Source: Chelydra serpentina
Taxonomy: Eukaryota; Chordata; Testudines; Chelydridae
Direction: 5' to 3'
DNA: 64,000 bases
Assembly: GCA_037349315.1 (NCBI GenBank)
Contig: JBAIAC010000030.1
Location: 10,313,501-10,377,500 of the forward strand
Every line of letters starts with the position of its first letter. Positions within the stretch are counted from its first letter, which is position 1. The translations under genes and the position numbers were made by a program. Below are positions 35,441 through 48,545 of this stretch, piece by piece. The notes beneath the pieces are model-generated. The model saw nothing but the letters and a program-made list of their open reading frames with translations. It was not told the DNA's origin and made no database searches.

Positions 35441-36423
35441 ATATAAAAACAATATTTTAAAAAAAAATTCCCTGTGAATTTTCAATATGCAGGAAAAATA
35501 AATAAAGGCGGCAGCCATATGAAAAAAATGAAGAGTAATACATGAGGCTCCAACACTGTGGTGCCATCTAGAAGTGGGTGAGAGAGTTGCTTAGCAAGTC
35601 CCACATGGTGGGCTCATCACCACGAAAGCTTGACTTCCTGCTGATTTAAGATGTGATGACCTAGAGTGGATTATGACTGCCCAGATACTATTGGGTTAAC
35701 ACGCAAGAAGGAAATCTCTTAACTGTTACCATTTTAAAAAGCAACTGAGTCTGCTTAAAGTAAAACTGCCATTTTATAAACATCCAGTGTAAAGAATGCA
35801 GGGTGGGCAAACGCACCGCTGTATTCTGAACAAGCTGAAAGTGACAGGCACCGCTGGAAGCCCTTTTAAGGGAGAATTACAGTAATAGAGCTCTGTGGTC
35901 ACCAGTGCATGTGTTGCTGTTGAAAGATTGTGACTGGATAAGTAAAGCGGCTTTCTGCACAAATAGCACAGCTAGAAGAACATTTTCATACCATGCCTAA
36001 CGCATTCTTTCTATAGAAATTATACCACGGGTCTTCACCTAGAGGAAAAGAGAGCATCCTGTCACAATGTGTACACATCAGCAAACCTGTTTTCCTGTGG
36101 TTGGGGATGAGGTAGCTCTGGTGTACACAGCTGGCAATGTTGACAAGCATTCTTACAAAATAGAGACTGAATTTACATGGTCTGTGAGGTGAGCAAGTTG
36201 CATTTTATCAGAGTGCTGATGGTACTGTACCCCATGTTCCCCAAAAGACGCTCTGAAATACCTCAAAACCACTGAGAAGTCCAGCAGGACCAAAATGGCA
36301 ATCCAACTGTGATTATAAATGGCCTCCTGGTTTTTGGATCATGATGAAGAAAAACATTTGTGTTCAAGCCCGCTTGGAATTAAATAGCAACCAAACAATT
36401 TCTCAGTCACTTCCTCTTTCCCT

Positions 36424-36435
36424 CCCCCCCCCCCC
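36424..36435. repeat. Poly-C tract
   Basis: A run of about 12 C in otherwise AT-rich intron. Its length is prone to sequencing error. Confidence 0.8.
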
Positions 36436-36715
36436 GCAAAAAATAAAATAAAATTGGTAATTGGCAAAGATTCCTCGTTTATTGGTATGCATTAGAAGCG
36501 TTCTTGAAGAAAATGCTAGTTTGAGGATGGTTGCTTTGTTCCCAAGTAAATAGTTTATTATGCCTATCATAAATAATGCCACATGCATATGACTTGTTTT
36601 AAATAGTTAAGACATATAATGGAAGAGGAGGGTAAAAGGCGGCTTGAGGGAGCCCAAAGCCGAATAATTTAAAAAAATCCTTACCAGAATCTTGTCAAGA
36701 AACTTGGATGAAAGA

Positions 36716-36880
36716 TTTCGGTATAGTAGCCGTGTTAGTCTGTGTCAGCAAAAAGAAAACAAGAAAAATACCTGTGGCACCTTAAGAGACTAACAAATTT
36801 ATTTCAGCATAAGCTTTCATGGGTTAAGAACCCACTTCATCGGATGCATGGAATGGAACATACAGTAAGCAGATATCCTG
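36716..36880 (-). repeat. Penelope-like tail
   Basis: The phrases GTAGCCGTGTTAGTCTGTGT, GGCACCTTAAGAGACTAACA and AAGCTTTCATGGGTTAAGAA match the tail of the reverse Penelope-like element at 17640. No coding part is attached. Confidence 0.78.
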
Positions 36881-38013
36881 GAGACGCTAGTCCAGACCCT
36901 ATATAAATAAACTAGAAAAATGAAAGAATTTCTAAAACTTTTGTGGGCTAGAGAATTTTGTCTTTCTAGATCTCCAGAGATACACTGTGTACCTGAAAGG
37001 ATATTTTAAGATGTTTCAAGTTCATTGTGATACAGAATATTTTTTATTGTACACATTTTGATAATGAAATAATTTGGGGATGTATTTAAGAATCTTAAAA
37101 AACCTTATTGATAGTTTATAAATAGTGTTGTCAAAATAAGCTATATAAAATTGTGTATTTTGACTCTAGTAAGATGACATGAAAAACAAGAAGCAGCTAA
37201 TAACTACAAAACCTTTGTTGGGATATTAGGATTAGCTAAATTTATTCCTACTGTTTATATGAACAACAGAGCTCAGAAGCCTATATTGAACAAGTCAATA
37301 TTTTTGTTTTCCCTGTAGTCCCTAAGGAACAGATTAAGGCCCAAGACTATAGAAGCTGTTTTCTCATTAGGTGGAAATTGATTTGAGGACTTGAACTACA
37401 GAAGCAGATTGCCACTTTGGCAGTTCATGAAACCCTTCAATAAATAGAAATTAGATTCCTTCTTTAATGTTGTATATTTGAGTAAATTAGTATTTTAAAC
37501 ATATAGAATTTTTTTCTACCGTGAGTGTAATGTAATTGATTTCCAATTCAATCTTAGAAGGTAAAAATCTCCTCCTTTCTCATAGACTGAGTGATCCATT
37601 AGAAGGATAGGAGGAAAATCCAATTAAAAAAATATATATTTTTTTCACCTATAAAGTAATAAATGGGTATTTTTAAACATTTTACAGCTACCATGCTATG
37701 TTTCAGACAAAGTGCATATATTGTGTGTTGGGTTTTTTTGAAGTTTCCATAGCATAGATATATTTTCTTTCCGTCAATGTTGGTAGTTTATAGTATTTGT
37801 ATTTACTTGGGAAAACAAGACCCATATGTGGCATTTGTCAGCACTACCTTTATGACCCATATTACTTAGTCTGGGTAAGGAAATAGGACAAACTATTCTA
37901 CCGTGCAAAACATCTACTCTTTAAGTGACATTGCAATAAAAATCCATGTAATTGTACCTCTTTGTTGGTGTTAGTTTAGTTATAAATTCCTCACATATAC
38001 AGTCTGACATCTA

Positions 38014-38196
38014 AGGGGGGAGGGATAGCTCAGTGGTTTGAGCATTGGCCTGCTAAACCCAGGGTTGTGAGTTCAATCCTTGAGGGGGGCATTTAGGGAT
38101 CTGGGGCAAAAATTGGGGATTGGTCCTGCTTTGAGCAGGGGGTTGGACTAGATGACCTCCTGAGGTCCCTTCCAGCCCTGATATTCTATGATTCTA
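38014..38196 (+). repeat. tRNA-headed SINE (tortoise PolIII/SINE type)
   Basis: The best preserved copy. It has A-box GGATAGCTCAGTGGTTTGAG, B-box GGTTGTGAGTTCAATCC, a CR1-like tail (GACCTCCTGAGGTCCCTTCC) and the terminal ATTCTATGATTCTA. Flanks share TCTAAG, a possible target duplication. Less diverged than the copies at 4829 and 18893. Confidence 0.88.
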
Positions 38197-39424
38197 AGTT
38201 GTATTCATGGTTTTAGATTTAGATTAGTAAAATGTAATCATTGTAAGAAAGTTATGTGTGAGTTTTTTTTAAATTGTTGATCATGGGAATGATATTGTAG
38301 GTTTCATATACTTTTAAGCTTTGTGTGTTGAACTTCATATTTGTTCTTTTAAAAACCATTTTCTCACATCATTTTACTGTTCTGTACAGTGAGATTTATG
38401 TACTGAACACATTAATTGAATGTAATTGTTTTTTTATGATCTGTCTTTACAAACTGAAGTCTGGTTCAGAATAACTAGTGCATCATTTGTTTTTCTTAAA
38501 TGTTAACTACTAATTTTCACTATTACTGGTTTGTGTATTTTGTTCATTGTTTGCCACTTGGTGTCACTGTTTACCACTATATTTCTGAGACACAGCGGTA
38601 AAACTAATAAAAGATGTAAATGTACTTTAGTTATCTGACTCTGGGCCATGACTCAGCCAATCATGTAATACATGCTGAACTTTAAGCATGGAAGGCCTTC
38701 TCTAATCAATTAAGCACTTAAACAGTTTAACTTTAAGCACCTGAGTAGTCCCATTAATTTCTGTCTTAAAGTTAAGAATGTTCTGAAGTGCTTTGCTGAA
38801 ATAGAGTCCAGGTGAGGTTAAACTTCTATTTAGATTGTGTAATAATGCATAAAATATAATTTATTAGAATTTTCGCACTTTCATTAGAACCCATGACAAT
38901 ACCATTAATCTTTTCTTACCACAAAATAAAAGGAAAGATAGTAATGGAGCTTGTACAGCATTTAAGAAACAGAGTGTAATTTGTGTACAAGCAAACATGA
39001 TCCGCTTGTTATTTAGAAAGTAAAGTTGACAATTTATGTGCAGCTGAGGACAACATACAGATGATGTTTCCCTGGCAATTGTGTGTGAGTTTCTAATCCT
39101 AATGAGTCTTTCAATAACCTATACACTTTCTCAGTTTTTCCATAGAGGATAATATGTATAGATCATTTACTTGTAATAATTATTTTCTATAAAATATCAA
39201 GGAGGTTATTTTAAGGGAAAAAGTTCATATTAATTTTGGGCAGAGTTGAAGTTAGATTGATGGCGTGCAGAGGCATCACCTTGTTCCCAGTACACAATGA
39301 GTTAACTCCAGTTTCCTCCTTATTTCTCCTTTGGCAAGTGTTCAAGAGAAGGGCTGTAAGAAGGCTGTGGGAGAGACAGAGGAATGAGAGTGTCTGTGGA
39401 TTGGGCAGTCTTTTATTTTTCATG

Positions 39425-40005
39425 AAATCATAGAATCATAGCCCTGATTTACACTAGTGGGGGGGATTGACCTAAAATGCGCAACTTCAGCTACGAGATT
39501 AGTGTAGCTGAAGTCAATGTATTTAGGTCGACTTACCGTGGCATCTTCACGGTGCTGAGTTGACTGCTGCCGCTCCCCCGTCAACTCTGCCTGAGCCTCT
39601 CGCGGCAGTGGAGTACCGGAGTTGACGGGAGAGCGCTCGGGGATCGATTTATCGTGTCTAGGTGTGATAAATCGACCCCTGAAAGATCGATTGCTACCCG
39701 CCGATCTGGCAGGTATTGTAGACCTGCCCATAGGGTTGGAAGGGACTGCAAGTGTTATCTAGTCTAGCCCCCTGCCAAGATACAGGATTTGTTGTGTCTA
39801 AATCATCCAAGACAGATGGTTATTCATCCTCCTTTTGAAAACCTCTAGTGAAGGAGCTTCCACAACCTCCCTAGGCAGTCTGTTCCATTGTCCTATTGTT
39901 CTTACAGTTAGGAAGTTTTTCCTGAGATTGAATCTAAATCTGCTATGCTGTAGTTTGAACCCATTGCCTCTTGTCCTGCCTTCTTTGGCAAGGTGAGTGA
40001 ATGAG
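39425..40005 (-). repeat. CR1 3' end, reverse, split by MITE copy 4
   Basis: The - strand of 39733-40005 reads [20 protein letters not shown] and [18 protein letters not shown], the C-terminus of CR1 ORF2, followed by the short 3' end GTCCCTTCCAACCCTATGAT. Terminal ATTCTATGATT is at about 39425-39435, beyond the MITE. Confidence 0.83.
39441..39729. mobile_element. PIF/Harbinger-like MITE, copy 4, inside a CR1 end
   Basis: A 289-bp copy flanked by ATA at 39438-39440 and 39730-39732. Outside the duplication the flanks join into a normal reverse CR1 terminus (ATCATAG followed by GGTTGGAAGGGACT). Both internal hairpins are clear. The insertion post-dates the CR1 copy. Confidence 0.7.
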
Positions 40006-40480
40006 TTGTACTACCACGTTAGGGACTGAAAAATCTTTTTTCTCCTTGTCAATACATCCTTCCCCACTTGGCAAACATTTACTTTGTTGTGTTTTTAGTG
40101 CGGCACTATACTTTTTATCTTTGTTTAGTCCTTTGTCTGAGAAACAACATTGCTGGTGATATCAGCAGGAATTAATGGCTCTGGGAATACTATTACAGTA
40201 TATAGTGGTGTTCACATATGATGTTCTTGTTATCCCAGCAAAACTGCTTTGTTTTTAAAATGTATTCTCAAACCAGTTGTAGATTTCAAGTATACATTTA
40301 AAATTGATGCTTAGAATCTATAGAACATTTCTCATTAAATTGTAATAATGTTATGGTCCATATGAATTTGGGCCTAAATAAATTGGCAGTCTTCCTTTGA
40401 TATAAGTTGTGTGAATTGTTTTGACAACTCAGCTGAAAAGATGCAAGTACTTAAACAATAAAATAAAATGTATCAATCCT

Positions 40481-40503
40481 CCACCACCACCACCACCACC
40501 ACC
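40481..40503. repeat. (CCA)n microsatellite
   Basis: An uninterrupted trinucleotide run of about eight units within the large intron. Confidence 0.9.
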
Positions 40504-40604
40504 AAAAAGCCCAGAATAGACTTTTGATGCTAAATGCATGATTTAGGTATTTATAATATAGAGGTTAAATGGGCGTAAGCCATTGAAATGTCACTTACAT
40601 TTTA

Positions 40605-40672
40605 GCTGGTGTATACAGGTCAGACTAGATATTCATAATGGTCCCTTCTTGCCTTAAATATGTATGAATCCA
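40605..40672 (+). repeat. CR1 3' end fragment
   Basis: CAGGTCAGACTAGATATTCA and AATGGTCCCTTCTTGCC, ending in TATGTATGAATCC, is a CR1 3' terminus in sense orientation. Very short. Confidence 0.6.
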
Positions 40673-40819
40673 ATCTGTTTCCTTGGGACAGAAAGTTGGG
40701 CCAGGAAACCTGTTACAGAATTATTTCAGTCTTAACATTGTACCTTGGTATCCACTGTATTTTGACACAATTTTTGCTTAATATCACAACTAAAAAGAGA
40801 GACAGAATTATTGATAGGT

Positions 40820-41240
40820 TACAGTGTAGTAGCCGTGTTAGTCTGTGTCAGCAAAAAGAAAATAAGAACGAAAGAAATACTTGTGGCACCTTAGAGACTA
40901 ACACATTTATTTCAGCATAAGCTTTCGTGGGTTAGAACCCACTTCATCGGATGCATGGAATGAAACATACAGTCAGAGAAACATAAGGTGGAAGTGTGAA
41001 TACCAACCTTAAGAGGCTAATTAACTGAGAGGAACCATAACAGCAGGGGAAGAAAAACCTTTGAAGTGATAAACAAGATGGCCATAGTGAACAGTTGACA
41101 CACAGGTGTGAATGAGGATCATTAACTTAAGGGAAATAGATTCAATTAACGTAATGGCCAAGCCATTCCAAGTCTCTAATTAATCCTGAGTTGATGGTAT
41201 CTAGTTTGCATATCAATTCAAGTTCAACAGCTGTAATGAT
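40820..41240 (-). pseudogene. Penelope-like tail plus end of endonuclease frame
   Basis: The tail phrases (GTAGCCGTGTTAGTCTGTGT, TTTCAGCATAAGCTTTCGTG) run into sequence whose - strand translates to LDTIN and LEWLGHYVN, the final residues of the Penelope GIY-YIG frame. About 415 bp remain; the rest is absent. Confidence 0.8.
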
Positions 41241-44028
41241 GGAGTTCAGTACAAGATGAAGTCTTTACATAAGGCTTGAACCCCAAAACTTCAAATTTAG
41301 ATCTAACAAGGTTATTGACTGAGCCATTCTGACACTTGGGTACTAGGGCAGAAAAGACACTGCAGTCTTGCAAGAATTATTTCCTCTGCTATAAAAGCAT
41401 ATTATTTTCACTGTATGTTTAATCTATATGTATAGTTATTGATTATAGTGGCACCAGATAGCAGTTCTATTATAAACCACAGTTTATAACTTAGCTGGAA
41501 AAAATTGGTTTCAAGCTGGAACTTGACATATAGGGCACCAGCCTGAGAGCAATTTTTTAAAACACCTTTTCAAAAACTATCCATTCAGCCATTTTGGGGG
41601 GTTGTACCAGAAAAACACAATCACAGCATATCATCTCTTTGATTTGTAAATGTTTAGATACAGGAAAGAGTGATTACTTGTTCATGTAAGGGGAAAGCTC
41701 CTCACATGTTAAGTGCAGAGTTAAGTTGTTCAGCCAAAATGTTGATTGCATCATGTGCAGTACGGGGTTGCTTTTTTCTGACACCTAGAGTAAGAATAAC
41801 ACAAATATTTACATATATACCAACATTCCTATGAGCCGACTCCTTAATGTACATATTAGATTCTCAAAAATGTATAGCTTTGTATATTTGAGTATGGTAG
41901 ATATGATGGTTCTGTCATGCTAGGGAGGCCAAATCCCTGCCAGGAGAAGTGAGGCAGCACAGTGCCTGGGAAGAGTTGGTGGGAGGGGAGGAGCCCATCC
42001 TGGATGCATGCTTGTAGAAACCAAACTTATTGCAAGATAAAGTCCTGAAATTTTGGCATGTTTCTGTGCTTGTACAGTAGCATGTAGAATTTTTTGTCAT
42101 GGCTTAATATAAGTAATTAAAAATAACAGGCTCAGTGTCTTTATTATCCAAACTTTTGTTCATATTTGTAATTGAATACGTTTCCTAACTCTAATTAGAA
42201 TTGAATGACTAATCCTTTTTTCTAGATTTTTATCACAATTACACCTTGCTCATTAAATTAGAGTATCAAAACATCTTAAAGTGAAAGAAAAGGAAGAATC
42301 CAAAGAGAATTGTTAGAATCAATATTATTCAAATGTCTGAGGTTAACATTCTTAAAAGCAAAGTTGTTTTCTGATGTTAAAAGCAGGTGAAGTTAGAAGA
42401 TATTTTTTTCTAGTGCCAATAATGATCTTTACTTAATTTCTTAATCAATAGAGAACTCCTGTTACCTGGAAACTATTAGGGACACAGAAAATGTTATAAT
42501 GGAGGGAAGTCCCTGAATGCTGACTTTAAAGCAGGCTGCCTAGCACTAATGCACTGAATTCCTGCAAAGTCAGACAGTTTTGGAGAAGGTAGCCAGTGGT
42601 CTAGCCATACCGCTTATCCTCAGAATCCTCAGGGGTCATGTCCAGGTTCTGGGTAACTGAGGCTCTGTTTCATAACCAAATGAAGCCAATTAATTGAAAT
42701 AACACTAATGTTAACATCTTTTTTTGATTTAATAGACTGTACTTTAAAGTAGTCTTTTTCAAGGAATTGATACCTAATTCTTAGAACTCTCAATTAGCTA
42801 AATACCCTTTCTAACTAACTTTAAGTCTTAACACACTGGTGAACCTCCAGTTGTATGTCACTTTGGATGCAGACCAATTTTTAGGGAGCCAAACTCTGTT
42901 CCCAGAGAAAGTGAGAGAACTACACCAGACCACCCTTAGCAGCCTTTGCCCTGGAGGTTCAGTAATTTCTTATGGCTTGGAATAAAGCTTTATCTCCCAA
43001 CTGTCCAGGCTGGGGAGACTTATCACCTTCCTCAGTTTCAGCATCAAAGTGGTTTAATAATTTAACTGTCCTGGAATATCTATCTGCCATCACTTTTTAC
43101 AACAAAAGTTGTATTGCGTGACTGAAAACACCAGAACCAGAACAGGATATCTAGGATCACCAAATAATTCATTGTTCCCTAAACAAAAAGAAAAACCAGT
43201 CACTCAGTATGGCCAGTAACTGACATAAGGTGAATAGTGCAAACTGTGCCACCTTTCTAGCAAAGCCCTAAACATACTTAGTCTGGAAACATTAAAATTT
43301 TAAAGTTTCCTCTTGCCTATAGAACATAAAATCTTTGTCATTCAATAATAAATTTCTCTTGCAATAAACAGCTACCAAATGTTAGAATAAGGTGTTTTTT
43401 CCTCTTGCTAAAACGGTAGATTTCTGAGTGTTGCTTTTGGCAGCTCTATAGAATGATCTATAAAATATTTTATATTCAACTCTGTTCTTTTCATAAAGCA
43501 CTCTGTGCTGCATTTTCCTCTCAAAAACAGGTGCATTATGGTACTGGCAAAACATTAACTTTTGTTTTCCCAGATGTAACATACTATTATATATACAGTA
43601 GCATAATGTACTGAAGTGTTATGGACTTTGATATAAAATTACCCAGGTCAGACCAAAAAGCATTATGATTTTTCTCCCATGGTAATGTATAGTATACCCT
43701 TTGCTACCCTTTTATGACTAAATAGCATCTGAAAATTTGGTACGTCTTCCTTTCATTTTGTGATTCATATAGTATTTTTTTCGGAGTGTGAGTCGAAGGC
43801 AGAAATCTACCTTTTATTACTTGAGCAAATGTAACATTTTTAATGTCAGTGGCTTTCCTTGTTATCTAAATTATGCCTCAAGCTGCTGTTAAACATAAAA
43901 ATCAGCATACTGTCAAAATGAGCAATCTTGACATCCATAATTAAACCATTCTAATGTCTACATTGTAGAGCTTTTAATACCTTTGCCTAACAGACTATAC
44001 AACATACATGTGTTTGTTTGTAAAACAG

Positions 44029-44203
44029 GCCCTGATTGTTCTTTGAATGTCCCTTCCACGGAGTCTTACTGGATTCTACCAAATGTAAAGCCATTCAGTC
44101 CTTCTGTAGGTCGGGCTTCCCATAAGGCAGTTCTACATGGAAAATTTATGTGGGTGATTGGTGGATATACCTTTAACTACAGTTCATTCCAAATGGTGTT
44201 AAA
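44029..44203 (+). CDS. ATRNL1: ATRNL1 internal exon: start of kelch propeller
   Basis: This 175-nt exon follows an acceptor AG at 44027-44028 and is followed by GTAAGT at 44204. It completes the Gly codon begun at 28220 and ends with two bases of an Asn codon. The peptide runs from PDCSLNVPSTESYW through GRASHKAVLHGKFMWVIGGY to SSFQMVL. ASHKAVLHGKFMWVIGGYTF is a kelch blade with the double-glycine signature; attractins carry six kelch repeats. NYSS is a possible N-glycosylation site. The upstream intron is about 15.8 kb, the longest complete intron here, and is filled with repeats. Confidence 0.93.
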
Positions 44204-46220
44204 GTAAGTGATTCCCCCATTGTTGTTCTTTGTGGAATTGATCTTTGCTAGGTATATAACATTCCATTGAATTACTGTCCATTTGCACGAAAACTTTATC
44301 AATCTATTTTAAAGGAATCTTATTAACATTTTCTGTGTTCTAGTCATATTTTTTTAATGGCTGAGACAATTAAAACAATGTAAACAATATTAGTTCATGA
44401 CACTGGCACTTTTTTATAACAGTTGCCGTTACTCTTTTGTGCTCTAAAATATTAAAGATACTTGCAGTGTGACAAAGTACTCACTTGAATGTATTGTTTG
44501 TAAATATTATACCTAGAATCTTTTTTGGAATGTTAGAGTTAGTTATATTAAAATAGACTTATTATAATTAATGTTAATATGAATTGACTTGATATTTTAT
44601 TATTTATATAGCTTTCCAAAGTTCTCTAAGAAAGAGAGATTGCTGCCCTGAAGAGCTTACAATCTAAATAGAAAAATAAAATCAGAAACGGGGCAGGGTA
44701 ATGGATATAACATGCACATATATTTTTTCACTAATTTTTGCCTAGCTTTCTTTGCCCTCTTCTTCTCCCTTTTGTCATCTGTCCCCAATCCATGCCTTCC
44801 TCCTTAGTACCTTGTGTTATATCCCTTCTTTCCCAGTTCTGTCTTCCTGTTCTCTTTAGCCCCTTTCCACTCTTAGCAGACTTCATTATGTTAAGTGCTG
44901 AATGCCCTCAACTCCCATTGAAGTCAATGGGAATTAAGGTCAACCCCACAGGAAGTGCGCAGCACTTCATAGAATTGAACCAGTACTACTTGGGCTAAGA
45001 GGTAGTGGTTTACAACATGAGGATGTTAATGTGGAAAAAAAAAAAAAAGTTAGCCAATCAGAAATTTTAGTGAGACCAATTTTGCCAACTCTCATGATTT
45101 TATTTCAAGTCTTGTGATATTTGATGTTTTTCTTAAAACACCAACTTCTGGAGTCAAGTGATTATGTGAGAAATTTGGCTTTTATTGAAAAAAATACATT
45201 TCTGGTCCACCTGGTTGCAGGGAAATGCTTAAAAATGTGCATCCTCCAGACTCAAAAACTGAAAGCAAATAAAAGGAAACCCTATTTTTTTAGTTTTAAA
45301 ATCATTATTTTCTGTGGTCTGCTTCATGATTTATGAATGCTTGAGTCTGGAAATGCTGTGAGGTTAACATGAGGATTATGCTATATATTTTTGTAAACAA
45401 AACTTTGATGTAAATGAAAATTAGATTCCTTACTTGTAACTTCTATTTCTAATTATATGAGGGAATCTTTTGGATGGGACATTACTTGGAGTTTCAGCAG
45501 AGCCTGGGAGAGACTCTGACTTCAAAGGAGGAGGGATGGAGGAAAATTCCTTCTGTTATGGTAGAATGAATAGGTCTAAGCCATGAGCAATGTCCGGACC
45601 AATGGATGCCCATCTGAGAAGTTACACGAGAGTTTTTTGTAACTTGTAAGAAGAAACAAATCAAGATTTATTTTAAAATCTCATGTGAATCCCTGATAGC
45701 CAAGTCTCAGGCAGTTCTAACAACCGTGTTGTGGGGTATTGAAAAGAGCTCAGGTTTTCTTGGATGACAGTTCAATACAGTAATACAGAGTCGTAGAATA
45801 AAATGGGAGGAATCAATCAAAGGATTTAAGAATTAACATATTTTTGAACTTTATTTAAAGCTTGTGTGGAAAAAAAAGTGTAGATTCTGCTTCGCGTGAT
45901 AATCCCTGTTGTTGTCAACTGAGGGTTACACATGTGCATCATGCGCCCGAAGTCAGAAAAATTAAAAAGAAGCGTCCGTTGGTCTGTGCATTCGCCCTGG
46001 CTTGCCTCATGCTTCCGTCTGAGGCGATAAAGGGCAGGGTGGACTGACTGCATCTTCAGTTCCTTCTTACCACTGCATGGTCTGGGTCAGAACTGTCTCC
46101 TCATCTCTGACACATTTTTAAATAAGGATAGTTGTACAGGGAGGGTTTACCAGTTTTATAGTAGTTTTATTGTAGTTTTTATTAGGCATTACTTTTTAGA
46201 ACTTAGTTTACATAGACTTT

Positions 46221-46247
46221 GGGGGGGTTTTCAACCCCCCCCCCCCC
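46221..46247. repeat. G-run/C-run hairpin
   Basis: Seven G (46221-46227), a seven-base spacer TTTTCAA and thirteen C (46235-46247). The runs can pair as a hairpin. It lies just upstream of the DIRS-like gag region. Homopolymer lengths may be unreliable in assembly. Confidence 0.75.
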
Positions 46248-46522
46248 ACCCACTTGCAAATACTGACCTATTCCCAGGACTCTGGGCTTCAAACTCTGCG
46301 CTTCCTGTCCGCAATTCTTCTTGGTCAATGACGACCACCAACGTTGTCTCTACTGCCTGAGGGAAGCTCACATCGCGTCCAGGTGAAGTATTTGCCAGTC
46401 CTAACCACGCCTGAGAAGGCCAGGCTCTTGGCCTTTGGAAGCACTTCATGGAGCTTGCCATGAGACCTCACTCGGACTCAGGCTAGGGAACCCTCCCTGT
46501 ACATCAGCCAGACTCCGCAAGG

Positions 46523-48252
46523 ATGCACCTCCCACTACCATGCTCAAATCTGCTGCTGGAGGTACCACCCCTACAAACCCCATGGCAGGATGGTATTTGG
46601 ATGGTAAGGAAGCACACCCATAAGCATGGGACTAAGTCTTTCTCCAAATCAAAGAAGATGGATGCTCCTTTAACGAGTTCAAGCCGTGGGGATGGAACAC
46701 GTGTTAAGTTCCATAGACACAAGAAAAAGACCCTCAAGCAATGGCATCCAGTGGTTCGAAGCACTGATCCGTTGGTGTTCTCACCAGCACCCCACAAAAT
46801 GTGGGATCATACCAAGAAAGACCACATAGTCGGCACTGATACCCAGAAGAGAGAGAGAGAGAGAGTGCCTTTTACACCGGGGAGATTAGGAACAATGACT
46901 GCGCCTCAGGATGTGTTTACCTTGCCGTCTTGGACTCACCCCCACAATCAGGTCGCTCAACTTCTAGAGAGATCATATCTCCATCATGGGATATCTCTCT
47001 GGTGCCGAATTCCTCTCCCTCCGCACCAATACTCTGTACTTTTCCACTGGCTCCGACAGTACTGCCACTGGAACCGGAGTCCATCCTGCCCTCTTCTGAT
47101 GAATTGGAACTGGGAGAAGAATGTCATACCATTCCTATGTGCCTTCACAGAGACTGTCACATCCATGGCAGCATCTACCACTTCAACCGTCTCAGAGCCA
47201 TTGGTATTCCATGTTGTGGGGGCCCCCCACAACCTCCCTCAGATCCAGACTATTGGCCATATTGGATACCCTGGTCACAATATCCTCCCCTCAAAACCCA
47301 CACTTGCCGCAAGGGTACATTTGCCTGCTTCACTCTTAAGAGATCCTTCTGGCAGGTGTTCGGGTCCGGTGGTAGAGGAGGAACTCTTTTTAGTCCAGTC
47401 CCAGCAGTCCTGCCACAACTAGTAAGATTTTCCCCTCTTCATCCCTGGATGAGGTGGTGATTACAGCATCCCCTTTCCCACTGGGTGACTGTTGCCGATT
47501 GTCAGAGGGGAACTCTAAATTCCCCTGGACGAAATTCAAGACCTCCCCAACACAAGCTGCTAGATATATCCTCCACACCTTGGGACTGGTGAGAATTTCA
47601 TTACCAATTAATAAAGCTATTCTGGAGCCTTCTAGAACAGTGTGGCACATCCCTGCCACATTCACAGCTACCCCTAAAGGGGCTGAAAAGAGCCACTACA
47701 TTCCTGCCAAGTGTTCAGTTCCTGTTTTCTCACCTCCTCCAGACTTCTTAGTAGTGCAGGCTGAGACTGAATGGAACAAACAACAACATCCTTGATCCAT
47801 GCCAGCTGATGAAGAGGGCAAACATCTGGACCTTTCGAGAGACAAGGTATTTTCTTCTTCTAGCCTGCAATTCAGGACAGTGAATTATTAGGTATTACTA
47901 GCCAAATATGGCTTCCTGAATTACAGGAATTTACTGATGAGCCTGATGTGTCCTGGCAGGCTATTTCCAGGGGCATATTGAAGAAGGGAAGCTGGTGGGC
48001 AGAACAGCTCTCCAATCAGTGGTGGATGCAGCAGATACCTCCTCCAGGGCCATGTCTATGGCCATAGTCATGTGTAGGGAGTCTTGGCTCTATTCTTCTG
48101 GTTTCCCTAAGAAGGTACAGAACACTATTGAAGACCTTCCTTTCAATGAATCCCATCTTTTTAACCAGAAGATGGATGAATTGCTGCATACACTCAAGGA
48201 TTCCAGGGCCACCCTTTGCTCACTGGGCATCTACACTCCTGCCCTAAAGTGA
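46523..48252 (+). pseudogene. DIRS-like gag relic
   Basis: Two recognisable stretches lie in different frames. Around 47420-47795: SLDEVVITASPFPLG, then SRTVWHIPATFTATPKGAEK, then PPPDFLVVQAETEWNKQQ. Around 47995-48252: GRTALQSVVDAADTSSRAMS, then ESWLYSSGFPKKVQNTIEDL and LHTLKDSRATLCSLGIYTPA. Alternating Ala-rich helix and SWLxxSG phrases are typical of the DIRS gag/LAP2-alpha-like domain. The 299-codon frame at 46523-47422 is open but is not clearly the ancestral frame. Frameshifts and stops make the product non-functional. Confidence 0.62.
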
Positions 48253-48545
48253 AAATTACACTGCCGACCACTCACTCAATTCTACTCTGAGACCTTATGA
48301 GCCTCTGAGGACACATCAAAAAACACAAAGGTCTTGCCTCCCAGGGCCTCCCCTCACAGGCTTCTATGTCACAGCTGTAACCTCCAGCCAAGAGGTATTT
48401 CTGATGCGAGCCTGAGAGCCACCAACCACTATGCCTACCACCTCACAACCCTCCTCCTCCTTTTGGAGTTCATTTGAGCTGTGAGAAGAGCATGCCAATC
48501 CTTTCTTCCCTTCATCCACTTGCATCATGTTCTTATCATGTCTGA

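Larger units (their letters stand above)
28221..44028. other. Large ATRNL1 intron, 15.8 kb
   Basis: Repeats inside are entered separately (CR1 ends, hAT-like foldback, reverse CR1 ORF2, SINE, two Penelope tails, CR1 end plus MITE). The stretches 28610-31390, 31760-33950, 35450-36710, 36900-38010, 38200-39420, 40060-40600 and 41250-44028 contain no supported feature apart from simple repeats. Confidence 0.65.

Noticed and set aside
38014..38090. tRNA-like A and B boxes
   Set aside because: They belong to a SINE: the sequence runs into the shared linker and CR1-like tail, and two more copies occur in the window.
43382..43582. A 66-codon - strand frame rich in basic residues
   Set aside because: AT-rich intronic sequence with no similarity to anything recognised.
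46523..47422. A 299-codon open frame, the second longest in the window
   Set aside because: It lies inside the DIRS-like relic and overlaps other frames of equal length. The recognisable gag peptides are downstream in other frames. It is not evidence for a host gene.
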